From contig DCFX01000087.1 in the NCBI GenBank assembly GCA_002314445.1, positions 535 to 27,084 of the forward strand: a stretch of DNA of 26,550 bases. Direction: 5' to 3'. Below are positions 15,049 through 22,117 of the stretch, in pieces; positions within the stretch are counted from its first letter, which is position 1, and every line of letters begins with the position of its first letter. The notes below the pieces were generated by a model. The model saw only the letters and a list, made by a program, of their open reading frames with translations. It ran no database searches and had not been told where the DNA came from. The position numbers and the translations under genes were made by a program. This DNA is from Treponema sp. UBA1793 (GTDB taxonomy: Bacteria; Spirochaetota; Spirochaetia; Treponematales; Treponemataceae).

Positions 15049-16325
15049 CGGCCGCGCCTGGATTTGTCGTCGGGCAGGATTATTGCATCGATTGTAATAC
15101 CTTTCCCGGCGGCAAGCTGCTGTACAAGGGCTTTCGTATATTTTTTTGTTCCGCGCGGAACAGGATGAGGTTCTGCATCACCAATGAGTATGACCTTGCG
15201 GGTTGCGTCTGAATCCCAGTTGTAAAATGACAGCGCTGCGTACAGGCCTTCGTATACAGCCTCCGGAATATCGCCGCCTTCGTTTCCTATAATCCTGAAA
15301 CTATTGAGATTCTTTTCAAATACATGAACATCATCCGTAAAATCATAAAACTTAACGGGAATGTCCTTATAATTGTAGCCTCTTTCGCCGTAATCGCGGT
15401 AAAGGATCAATCCCAGCCTGATGCTGCCGAAATTTTTCATGTCGTCGATCAGCCGGGGCACCCACTCCTTCCGCAGCTGCGCTATGTCATCCTTCATGCT
15501 TCCCGTCGTATCAACCGCAAACACAACATCAGCTTTTGTTTTGGGATCAATCTTATTAATGGATGTCATAATGTCGTCGACAAGAGTATCAGGCCCTTTT
15601 GAATAAATCATAAAGCCGGAAATTTCATGAAATTTTTCACTCGCTTCAGGACTGTAATCGTCGGTAAGGACGGGAACTTCCTTAACAACAGGTTCCTTAA
15701 CATCGGGCTCTTTTACGACAGGTTCTTTTATGGGTTCTGTAACAGGCTCTGCTGCGGGCCGTGCATCAGCAACAACAGATACGGGAACCGCCCCCAGATC
15801 AAACATAAACGGATTGTCACTGAACGCACCTCGGTAGTCTGCATATTTTCTCGAAAATGCACGTATATTGATGAACGTACCGCGGCCTATTGTTACTATC
15901 CCGTTTCTTGACCACGGATAGCCGTATACGATTGTGCGTGGAATATAAATATGGAAACTCTTTCCAAAAACAGGATCGTCTTCAACTGTCGAATCTACAA
16001 GACTATACCGCGAAGACGGTGAATCAAGCGTCTTTCCGTTCAGAAGCCGTTTTTCATCTCCGTTTACCTTATTCCACTCTGTCGTACGGTATGCATAGTT
16101 GTCAGCCTTTCCTTCGGGATCTTTCGTTGTCTCCGTAAGCAGGATAGATTCCATCCCCTGTTTCTTCCGCACATATAAATCGAATCCCGTTTCCGAACCA
16201 AAACCCGAATTATCGGATTGTTCAATACGTACGTCAGAAGAAAGTATAAGCAGCGGTCCGGCTGCAGAAAGATAAACAGAGCCGCACACTAATAAAACAA
16301 AGGAACATAAAATCTCTTTTCTCAT
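15045..16325 (-). CDS. Exported von Willebrand factor A domain protein
   Basis: This secreted or periplasmic protein has a signal peptide at residues 1-22 (cleavage after SAA). A beta-rich N-terminal region of about 165 residues (25-185) is followed by a Pro/Glu/Val/Lys-repeat linker (EPVVKEP-type repeats, 190-220) and a vWA domain from about 262. The metal-ion-dependent adhesion site is present: DTTGS (272-276), the GGDIPEAV loop and IGDAEPH. vWA domains of this type bind protein partners through a divalent metal ion. No Shine-Dalgarno sequence precedes the ATG, which sits after an AT-rich TATATATAT run. The gene converges on the TPR lipoprotein gene. The partner and function are unknown. 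Confidence 0.85.
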   Translation of the reverse strand: MRKEILCSFVLLVCGSVYLSAAGPLLILSSDVRIEQSDNSGFGSETGFDLYVRKKQGMESILLTETTKDPEGKADNYAYRTTEWNKVNGDEKRLLNGKTLDSPSSRYSLVDSTVEDDPVFGKSFHIYIPRTIVYGYPWSRNGIVTIGRGTFINIRAFSRKYADYRGAFSDNPFMFDLGAVPVSVVADARPAAEPVTEPIKEPVVKEPDVKEPVVKEVPVLTDDYSPEASEKFHEISGFMIYSKGPDTLVDDIMTSINKIDPKTKADVVFAVDTTGSMKDDIAQLRKEWVPRLIDDMKNFGSIRLGLILYRDYGERGYNYKDIPVKFYDFTDDVHVFEKNLNSFRIIGNEGGDIPEAVYEGLYAALSFYNWDSDATRKVILIGDAEPHPVPRGTKKYTKALVQQLAAGKGITIDAIILPDDKSRRGR

Positions 16326-16442
16326 ATATATATTGTCGGTATTTTTTACAAATTACAGTAGAAAACACAGTAAACAATACAGTTATGATGCAAAAAAGCT
16401 CATAGAGAGGGTATCTCCTGTCAACATTTTTTATAAGTCCAA

Positions 16443-16470
16443 TTGAAAAAGGTTTAATATATGATATAAT
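16443..16470 (+). promoter_or_regulatory. Promoter of the 364-residue gene and XRE-cupin regulator
   Basis: TTGAAA (16443-16448), a 16-base spacer and an extended -10 box TGATATAAT (16462-16470) form a strong promoter. Only ten bases separate it from the GTG start. Confidence 0.75.
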
Positions 16471-16480
16471 AAAAGATACT

Positions 16481-17575
16481 GTGATTAGAGAGACTTCTGA
16501 AAAAGACAAACAATTTACTCCTGTTGATATAGATCAGTTTTATACTGCAGAAACCACTAACACAAATAAAAACGAAAACGGTATCATTATACTTACACCA
16601 AAACAGAAAAATCTTGTAGAAGAGCTTCTTGTCCATATGCGAAGTGCCGACGCAGAACGGGTAAAAATAATAACCGAACGGATGCGGGACCTGGAACACC
16701 TTGCTGCATCTGTCGCCCGTTTTCCATCGCTTCTTGAAAGACATGAGCTTGCAGGCGGCATACGCACACCACAATCTCTTATCGACTCCCTCATCGACCA
16801 TCAGGACGAAGGTGATACGACACTACAGCTGCCTTCTAAGGCCATCCTCGGTAAAGGCTTCCTTGTAGCAAAAATACATACGTTTTCGTCTCTGTCAAAG
16901 CAGAGCAAACGGATAAACGCTCCTGAAAAACTTACACAGGAACTGCAGATGGAAACAGTCACGATGATGTTCTCCCTCCTGGCAGAAGACGTTTATCTGA
17001 ATCTCATCCGCGACATATCACAGCCGACGGAATTCCGGCGTCAGTGGGCTCTCTCGCTGCTGCTGCTCTGGGAATACCGCAACGATCAGACAATCGCAAA
17101 CATTGCGCCGGTCCTTCAATCAGTATGGACGGCACGCCGCAAACTCGCGCCGGCATTCGGTACCATGATGGGAACGAGTGAACTGCTGCTGATTTCGATT
17201 CAGCTGGATGAGCAGTGGATACAGTTCATAAAGCAGAAACTGGGAGAAAGCGGTGTTTCGCAGGCAATGGAAGAATTTTTATTCGGTATTTCTTACGAAC
17301 AGATTCTTGAGCTGAGATCCATACTTAAAACAAAAGGAATTCCGGCAATCGGGCGCGACGAAGTTTCCAACTTTCTCGGAGAACACGTAAAAACAGATGC
17401 AGGACTCGACTACCGCGATTTTTATGCACTGTATACGGTGCGCCGCGACAACGCACGCGCACGGGAACGGATAAAACTTCCCGGACCGCACAAGACGCTG
17501 GAAGATTACTTTATTCAATTCGTAACAGAACAAAACAAGGAGAAACAAGATAATGACACGTTCGCAAAATCCTGA
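16481..17575 (+). CDS. Conserved-looking cytosolic protein of unknown function
   Basis: I do not recognise this 364-residue protein. It has no signal peptide or transmembrane segment, is rich in predicted helix and charged residues, and has a long helical N-terminal half (KQKNLVEELLVHMRSADAER) and a central hydrophobic helix (WALSLLLLWEYRN). The C-terminus is strongly charged. The start is GTG with no Shine-Dalgarno sequence; the next in-frame Met is at residue 53, again with no ribosome binding site, so a near-leaderless GTG start is most likely. The last 23 bases overlap the XRE-cupin gene, pointing to co-expression and perhaps a shared task. The tight coupling to a regulator is its only functional hint. 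Confidence 0.8.
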   Translation: MIRETSEKDKQFTPVDIDQFYTAETTNTNKNENGIIILTPKQKNLVEELLVHMRSADAERVKIITERMRDLEHLAASVARFPSLLERHELAGGIRTPQSLIDSLIDHQDEGDTTLQLPSKAILGKGFLVAKIHTFSSLSKQSKRINAPEKLTQELQMETVTMMFSLLAEDVYLNLIRDISQPTEFRRQWALSLLLLWEYRNDQTIANIAPVLQSVWTARRKLAPAFGTMMGTSELLLISIQLDEQWIQFIKQKLGESGVSQAMEEFLFGISYEQILELRSILKTKGIPAIGRDEVSNFLGEHVKTDAGLDYRDFYALYTVRRDNARARERIKLPGPHKTLEDYFIQFVTEQNKEKQDNDTFAKS

Positions 17576-18161
17576 AGAGAAAAAAGAAAAACGCGTACCG
17601 TACCACTTTGGTGAAAAACTCCGGCAGGTCCGCGAGCACAAGGGGCTTACGCTTAAAATCGTTGCAGATAAGGCCGGCGTAAGCGAAAGCCTTGTCTCTC
17701 AAATCGAACGGAACCGCGTTTCTCCTGCCATAGACACGCTGCTCGCGCTTGCCGACGCACTCGACATCAATCTGGAATTTCTATTTGAGGAATACAGACG
17801 GGAACGTCCTGTACAGATAATCCGCGCAGACGAGCGCAGAACGCTTGCTGAAGATGACGTGACATATGAAGAACTTGCAAAGCCGGACGAATCTGAAAAG
17901 GAAAATTCCTTTGAAGCATACGTTATCAAAGTTCCCGCGGGTTCCCATACGCACAGGGGGTCCTACGGCCATCTCGGACGGGAGCTGGGCATCATAACAA
18001 AAGGTACCGCGCTGCTCAAGTACGAAAAAAAGGAATATACACTGGCGGTCGGTGACAGCGTTTCCTTCCCTGCCGGAACACCCCATACGCTGGAAAACAA
18101 CACAAAAGAACCGATAGAGGCCATCTGGGTAGTAACGCCTCCCCAGCGCTTCGTTCACTAG
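17553..18161 (+). CDS. XRE-family regulator with C-terminal cupin domain
   Basis: This is a cytosolic DNA-binding regulator. Residues about 20-75 form an XRE helix-turn-helix (FGEKLRQVREHKGLTLKIVA, then GVSESLVSQIERNRVSPAI). Residues about 118-198 are a small cupin barrel (VPAGSHTHRGSYGHLGRELG, then VGDSVSFPAGTPHTLENN) that would bind a small ligand or metal. This architecture is common among regulators of amine, amino-acid or fatty-acid metabolism (PuuR/SutR type), but the ligand cannot be read from sequence. At 202 residues it has the usual size. GGAG lies ten bases before the ATG. It overlaps the unknown 364-residue gene by 23 bases and probably shares its promoter. Confidence 0.93.
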   Translation: MTRSQNPEEKKEKRVPYHFGEKLRQVREHKGLTLKIVADKAGVSESLVSQIERNRVSPAIDTLLALADALDINLEFLFEEYRRERPVQIIRADERRTLAEDDVTYEELAKPDESEKENSFEAYVIKVPAGSHTHRGSYGHLGRELGIITKGTALLKYEKKEYTLAVGDSVSFPAGTPHTLENNTKEPIEAIWVVTPPQRFVH

Positions 18162-18173
18162 ATTCTCTCCTGA

Positions 18174-18202
18174 TACCGGCATAAAAAGCATCCGATTCGT
18201 CA
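18174..18202 (+). repeat. Decayed partial copy of the 96-bp repeat
   Basis: This 29-base stretch starting TACCGGC matches the middle of the 96-bp repeat at 25 positions without gaps. It suggests an older third unit just after the XRE-cupin gene. Confidence 0.5.
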
Positions 18203-18217
18203 TCTGCCCATCTCAGA

Positions 18218-18313
18218 AGGACAGGATGTCCGGCTCAGCTTTGCGAATGCGCGTACCTGAAGTACCGGCTTCAAAAGCATTCGCTTCGTCAAAAAAGTAC
18301 ATGGATGTACTTT
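18218..18313 (+). repeat. 96-bp direct repeat, copy 1
   Basis: It matches copy 2 at 95 of 96 positions (C versus T in GTAC[C/T]TGAAG). The unit contains the inverted arms GCGAATGC and GCATTCGC and ends in GTACATGGATGTAC. A 32-base unique spacer separates it from copy 2. It lies in the 362-base gene-free region between the XRE-cupin gene and rpsU. Confidence 0.92.
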
Positions 18314-18345
18314 CTGATGCTGCGCTTTATTTAATCCAGTCGTAG

Positions 18346-18441
18346 AGGACAGGATGTCCGGCTCAGCTTTGCGAATGCGCGTACTTGAAGTACCGGCTTC
18401 AAAAGCATTCGCTTCGTCAAAAAAGTACATGGATGTACTTT
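18346..18441 (+). repeat. 96-bp direct repeat, copy 2
   Basis: This is the second unit, offset 128 bases from copy 1. Its right end extends into a perfect 15-bp stem (18415-18429 with 18434-18448) that copy 1 lacks. On the minus strand both copies read openly as HPCTFLTKRMLLKPV and onward, but in different frames because 128 is not a multiple of three. This argues against a real protein. Confidence 0.92.
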
Positions 18442-18448
18442 TTTGACG
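18415..18448. terminator. Perfect 15-bp palindromic hairpin, possible terminator
   Basis: CGTCAAAAAAGTACA pairs perfectly with TGTACTTTTTTGACG across the loop TGGA. The stem carries six T in its right arm but is closed by GACG, so it is not a textbook terminator. It would separate the XRE-cupin transcript from the rpsU promoter, which begins five bases later. Confidence 0.5.
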
Positions 18449-18452
18449 CCCC

Positions 18453-18482
18453 TTGCACAACTTTGTTTTTTCGTGCTAATAT
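18453..18482 (+). promoter_or_regulatory. rpsU promoter
   Basis: TTGCAC (18453-18458), an 18-base spacer and an extended -10 box TGCTAATAT (18474-18482) lie about 40 bases ahead of the rpsU start. Confidence 0.65.
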
Positions 18483-18523
18483 ACAAACTCCTACGGAACA
18501 CCGGCGAAAGGAGGTGAATAACG

Positions 18524-18736
18524 ATGGCAAGTATTACAGTTGATGATTCAGAAAACCTTGAAAAAGCAATAAAACGCTTTAAGAGAATGGTTGAAAAAGA
18601 AGGTATTATCCGCGAATACAAAAAGCGCGAATATTTCGAAAAGCCGTCCACAATCCTGAACCGCAAAAATAAGACGCTTCAGCGCAAACTCATGAAAAAA
18701 ACACATCAGCGGCACGAAACAAAATCTGCATATTAA
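18524..18736 (+). CDS. rpsU: 30S ribosomal protein S21 (bS21)
   Basis: This 70-residue, highly basic protein of the small ribosomal subunit sits near the anti-Shine-Dalgarno end of 16S rRNA and helps initiation. It has the conserved bS21 pattern: ITVDDSENLEKAIKRFKRMV, then EGIIREYKKREYFEKPS and a basic tail. It has an ideal ribosome binding site (AAAGGAGGTG), its own promoter and its own terminator, so it is a single-gene unit. Its length is typical. Confidence 0.97.
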   Translation: MASITVDDSENLEKAIKRFKRMVEKEGIIREYKKREYFEKPSTILNRKNKTLQRKLMKKTHQRHETKSAY

Positions 18737-18752
18737 TATGTAACTTTCGTCA

Positions 18753-18788
18753 TAAAATCCCCGGTACATTAATTATCCCGGGGATTTT
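18753..18788 (+). terminator. rpsU Rho-independent terminator
   Basis: AAAATCCCCGG (18753-18763) pairs with CCGGGGATTTT (18777-18787) across a 13-base loop, ending in a T run. It begins 16 bases after the rpsU stop. Confidence 0.92.
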
Positions 18789-18817
18789 TGTATTTGGTAA
18801 TTCACTGACGGGTAAGA

Positions 18818-18846
18818 TTGACGAATGCCTGCTAATAAACTATTAT
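18818..18846 (+). promoter_or_regulatory. Promoter of the PilZ gene placed for a leaderless transcript
   Basis: TTGACG (18818-18823), a 17-base spacer and TATTAT (18841-18846) are followed by just seven bases before the ATG at 18854. Transcription would therefore start at or next to the start codon. Confidence 0.75.
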
Positions 18847-18853
18847 CTATTAC

Positions 18854-19885
18854 ATGGGCATTGCTACCAATCAGCAGATCAGCAACTATTATGATTTCTA
18901 TCGTGACAAAGAGATCATATTCACAAAAGACATACTCCGTTCTCTTCGTATAGATCCGCGCCAGATATATGTAAAATGCAACGGGGCTCAGTGGCCGTGT
19001 ATTATTAACTCAACATCATTTCAGATAGCAAAAATCATTCTGGGAACCAAAGGTGGTGCTTTCGCACAGATTACAAAGAAAGATACCCCGCCTGTCAGTC
19101 TCCGTTTCTGCTTTATCGAGCCGGATAATGAACCGCTCAGTTTCTTTATTTCCGGAAAAGTTGCGGAAGTTACTCCGTATATGAATTCCCAGGAACTTGC
19201 AATCATTACACTTTCATATACGCAAAGGCCGCCGGATGATTTAATCCTTAAACTCGGAACGCTTATCGAAGCAAGCATTAATTTTACGCAGCGTAAAGAA
19301 GAGCGGATTATAATAAATCAGGATTCAAAGCACAAACTCAATATCGAGAAAGAAGAAACGATTATTTACATACAAAATGTGCCGAGGCGCTGCATTCTGC
19401 GTGATTTGTCGTTTTCAGGCGCAAAGGTCATATTGCTCGGCCTGTCAAAATTCATCAGGGACAAAGAGACTATCCTTCGTATACAGTTCAACGACCCGTT
19501 TGAAACCATCGACATAAAAGGTACTATAGTCGCAGCTGATCTGATAGAAGGCCGGCAGGACATTGTAGCGGCAAGCATAAAATTTGACGAAAATCAGGTG
19601 CCGCTTTCCTATAAAATCCACATAAATAATTATGTCACGGCCAACAGAAAAACTTTTCTTGAATCACAGGCCAGGAAGGAAGAGGAAGAAGAGGAAGCGG
19701 CCGCAAACACAAAACCGGGAAAAGAAAATCCTGCAAAACAGTCTGCCACTGACAAAACTGCTGTAAAAAAAGAAGAAACAAAAACAGCTGCTGCAGAAAG
19801 CGGACAAACGACTGACGCAGCGGAACAACCGGAACAGACACACCCGGCCGGAGAAAATACGTCTGACGATAACCAAATTCAGTAA
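18854..19885 (+). CDS. plzA: Cyclic di-GMP receptor with xPilZ-PilZ architecture (PlzA-like)
   Basis: This cytosolic effector is expected to bind c-di-GMP. An N-terminal PilZN/xPilZ-like domain (about 10-140) precedes a PilZ domain with the two binding motifs RxxxR (RKEER, 147-151) and DxSxxG (DLSFSG, 184-189). Motif positions are close to those I recall for Borrelia PlzA, the characterised spirochaetal receptor. Residues about 272-343 are an added low-complexity tail rich in Glu, Lys, Ala and Thr, absent from the shorter Borrelia protein. There is no Shine-Dalgarno sequence; the -10 box sits seven bases ahead of the ATG. It is co-transcribed with the TPR gene starting nine bases after its stop. 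With two cyclases a few kilobases away it could act in motility control. Confidence 0.88.
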   Translation: MGIATNQQISNYYDFYRDKEIIFTKDILRSLRIDPRQIYVKCNGAQWPCIINSTSFQIAKIILGTKGGAFAQITKKDTPPVSLRFCFIEPDNEPLSFFISGKVAEVTPYMNSQELAIITLSYTQRPPDDLILKLGTLIEASINFTQRKEERIIINQDSKHKLNIEKEETIIYIQNVPRRCILRDLSFSGAKVILLGLSKFIRDKETILRIQFNDPFETIDIKGTIVAADLIEGRQDIVAASIKFDENQVPLSYKIHINNYVTANRKTFLESQARKEEEEEEAAANTKPGKENPAKQSATDKTAVKKEETKTAAAESGQTTDAAEQPEQTHPAGENTSDDNQIQ

Positions 19886-19894
19886 GGAAATACA

Positions 19895-21049
19895 ATGAAT
19901 CCATCCAGTCCACTTGATACTATTTATTACATTCAGCTGCCTGAAAATTTCAAACTGTCGCGTAATGCCATGCACATCGACCCGGCAATTCCGCTGCCGG
20001 TTCAGAAAAAAGATAAGGATGCACCGGGAACGTTCAATCCGGAAGAACTTACGCAGGAACAGATACTTGCGGGCATTCTTACAGTACTGGCTTACGACCC
20101 GCACAATGACAACATCGATTACTACCGTTCAGTGCTGAAGAATGCACGCCCGGAAATCAAAAAAGAATTGTCGGAAGCGGCAATTCTTAAAGCTAAAAAC
20201 GAAGATTTCGAAATTGCAGAAGAGATATTTGCGGCTCTCAGGGGGTTTGATCCGGAAGATATGATTACGGTTCTTAACACCGCTCTCTTTCTCGACGAAC
20301 GCGCAAATTCCTACCGGCGGTCCGGTCTCAATGAAGACGCAGACGCATATGATCACGACGCGCTTGAATACTACAGGCAGGCAATGGACGCAGAACCTGC
20401 GATTCCCGATGCATTCTTCAATGCAGGATTTTTTTACCTCAAGCAGCATAATTTCCACGACGCGAAGGACTGCTTTGAAACGTACCAGGCTCTTACATGC
20501 GATATGAAAGACGAAGAGCTCGGCGAAAACGGTATTTACAAAAAGGAACGCTCTCAGGAAATTCTGGACAATATAAAAAGCCGCAACATGGATGACGAGC
20601 GTTTTAAAGCCGCTTACGACTTCATCTCTTCCGGCCAGGAAGAGAAAGGGCTTGAGGAAATAAAAAAGTTCATACAGACGAATCCGCACGTATGGAACTC
20701 ATGGTTCCTGCTCGGCTGGGGATTGCGCCGGCTTGAAAAGTATGAAGATGCCCAGCAGGCATTTCTGGAAGCACTCAGCTGTCCGGACGGGGACAAAAAC
20801 CCTGATACATTCAACGAACTTGCAATCTGCCTGATGGAACAAAAGAAATACAAAGAAGCTGCAAAGTGTCTGGAAAATGCACTCGTACTGGAACCGGAGA
20901 GCACCAAAATCATGTCGAACCTCGGGTTTCTCGCTTTGAAAGAGGGAAAAATAGAAGAGGCCCAGAGATATTTCACTTCAGTGCTTGCTTATGCCCCGGA
21001 CGATAAGATTGCAAAGGCCGAACTGGAAGAACTGGAAAAATTGTCATAA
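19895..21049 (+). CDS. TPR-repeat protein
   Basis: This is a 384-residue acidic cytosolic protein with no signal peptide. Tetratricopeptide-like repeats run from about residue 85 to the end; clear ones are IPDAFFNAGFFYLKQHNFHD, WNSWFLLGWGLRRLEKYEDA, FNELAICLMEQKKYKEAAKC and IMSNLGFLALKEGKIEEAQR. Such repeats bind partner proteins. The first 60 residues are a distinct Pro-rich segment. AAGGA lies six bases before the ATG, and only nine bases separate it from the PilZ gene, so the two are one operon. It may be a scaffold acting with the c-di-GMP receptor; that is inference from position. Confidence 0.88.
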   Translation: MNPSSPLDTIYYIQLPENFKLSRNAMHIDPAIPLPVQKKDKDAPGTFNPEELTQEQILAGILTVLAYDPHNDNIDYYRSVLKNARPEIKKELSEAAILKAKNEDFEIAEEIFAALRGFDPEDMITVLNTALFLDERANSYRRSGLNEDADAYDHDALEYYRQAMDAEPAIPDAFFNAGFFYLKQHNFHDAKDCFETYQALTCDMKDEELGENGIYKKERSQEILDNIKSRNMDDERFKAAYDFISSGQEEKGLEEIKKFIQTNPHVWNSWFLLGWGLRRLEKYEDAQQAFLEALSCPDGDKNPDTFNELAICLMEQKKYKEAAKCLENALVLEPESTKIMSNLGFLALKEGKIEEAQRYFTSVLAYAPDDKIAKAELEELEKLS

Positions 21050-21056
21050 AATATAC

Positions 21057-21080
21057 GCATTACGGCCGGTATGCCTTTTT
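21057..21080 (+). terminator. Weak terminator between convergent genes
   Basis: GCAT (21057-21060) and ATGC (21071-21074), with an inner AC/GT pairing, form a short imperfect stem followed by CTTTTT. It fits the end of the PilZ-TPR transcript. The T run reaches the stop codon of the convergent DUF192 gene. Confidence 0.45.
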
Positions 21081-21555
21081 ACTCTGCGGCCGTATTGAAG
21101 TCGATTGCGAGCGTATCGCCAACCGATATGCCGGTACGGGAAAACCAGCCCTGCGGAACTTCCAGTGCATAGCGTACATTTACTGTGCTGTCGATATTTG
21201 CGAGGCTGTACGGCGTCATATCGAAAATATTGCGGATACGTCCCCGCGAATCTATGAATGCTATGGAAAGAGGTTCCGGGGTGTTCTTCATCCAGAATGA
21301 AAGTATCTGGTCGCGGTCGAACAAAAACAGCATCCCCGTACCGTCAGGGATATGGCGGCGGTTCATAAAACCGTTGTTCCTCTCGCTTTCCGTACGCGCC
21401 ATTTCCGCTTTTATCTTTACCGTGCTTCCGCCAGCTTTTCCGATGGTAAGAATCCGGGTTTCAAGTTTTTTCGTACATGATACATTTGATAATCCTGCCG
21501 ACAATACAACTGCAGCGCACATAAAACGTAAAATATTTTTCTTTGTACAAATCAT
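21079..21555 (-). CDS. DUF192-family lipoprotein
   Basis: This is a predicted lipoprotein of the DUF192 (COG1430) family, whose biochemical function is not established. A signal peptide ends at the lipobox SNVSC (Cys27). The mature part has the family hallmarks: a TESERNNGFMNRR segment, GMLFLFDRDQILSFWMKNT, then PLSIAFIDSRGRI and ALEVPQGWF. Its length (158) is typical for an exported DUF192 protein. Its ATG overlaps the stop of the upstream gene by one base (TAATG), and GGAAGG is six bases before it. It is the last gene of a three-gene unit headed by the cNMP-binding regulator. Confidence 0.9.
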   Translation of the reverse strand: MICTKKNILRFMCAAVVLSAGLSNVSCTKKLETRILTIGKAGGSTVKIKAEMARTESERNNGFMNRRHIPDGTGMLFLFDRDQILSFWMKNTPEPLSIAFIDSRGRIRNIFDMTPYSLANIDSTVNVRYALEVPQGWFSRTGISVGDTLAIDFNTAAE

Positions 21556-22103
21556 TATAAGCCTTCCAGAAACATGTCGCGCGTCATTTCCGTACCGGAC
21601 GGAGAAACAAGCGATTTTTTGTTAAGTTCGTCAAACACGTTGTTGTCCACATATTTCAGCGAAAGGGGCCTTTCAAGGCTCATAGTTACATCTGCATTTT
21701 TCCACACGGATTTTTCAGGTGAAAGCGACACAGGATTGCCGTATTTTTTGCAGAGAGTACTGAATACACTGTAGTGATCCATACGCTCGGTGTTGATGGT
21801 AATAATCATAATATATAATTTGCCGTTGTAAAACTGAAAATAGCAGCGATCAAGAAACGAATCGACATGACCTGCCGCGGAATCGGTTTCGATAAGCACT
21901 CTGTTTTCGCCGGGCAGAAGGGATACATCCCTGTCTCCGTGATAGCCGAACTCGCTGTTTTTCATAAGCCTGCTCTTTACCTCATCGAGAGACATCCCCA
22001 GTTCAACACCGCCGTATCCTCTCGGAATTGAAGATGCATCCTGAGCGGTGACGGCAAGCAGAGTCAAAAGTAAAAATAAGATACAGGCTGTCACTTTTTT
22101 CAT
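21555..22103 (-). CDS. Exported protein of unknown function
   Basis: This 182-residue protein has a clear Sec signal peptide (MKKVTACILFLLLTLLAVTA, cleavage near residue 20). The mature domain begins IPRGYGGVELGMSLDEVKSR, a pattern typical of small periplasmic proteins in which a GMS-DEV helix opens a repeat fold. A CKKYGNPVSLSPEK segment later repeats a similar theme. I cannot assign a named family. GAGGA is eight bases before the ATG. It lies 14 bases after the cNMP-binding regulator gene and is translationally coupled to the DUF192 lipoprotein gene, so all three are probably one operon. Confidence 0.8.
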   Translation of the reverse strand: MKKVTACILFLLLTLLAVTAQDASSIPRGYGGVELGMSLDEVKSRLMKNSEFGYHGDRDVSLLPGENRVLIETDSAAGHVDSFLDRCYFQFYNGKLYIMIITINTERMDHYSVFSTLCKKYGNPVSLSPEKSVWKNADVTMSLERPLSLKYVDNNVFDELNKKSLVSPSGTEMTRDMFLEGL

Positions 22104-22117
22104 CAGGACGTTCCTCT

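Noticed and set aside
18174..18448. CRISPR array
   Set aside because: There are only two full units, of 96 bp, with one 32-base spacer, complex internal structure and no cas genes.
18200..18666. Minus-strand frames of 86 and 111 residues sharing HPCTFLTKRMLLKPV
   Set aside because: They are translations of the two 96-bp repeat copies in different frames, and the longer one also runs antisense to rpsU. The conservation is of the DNA repeat.
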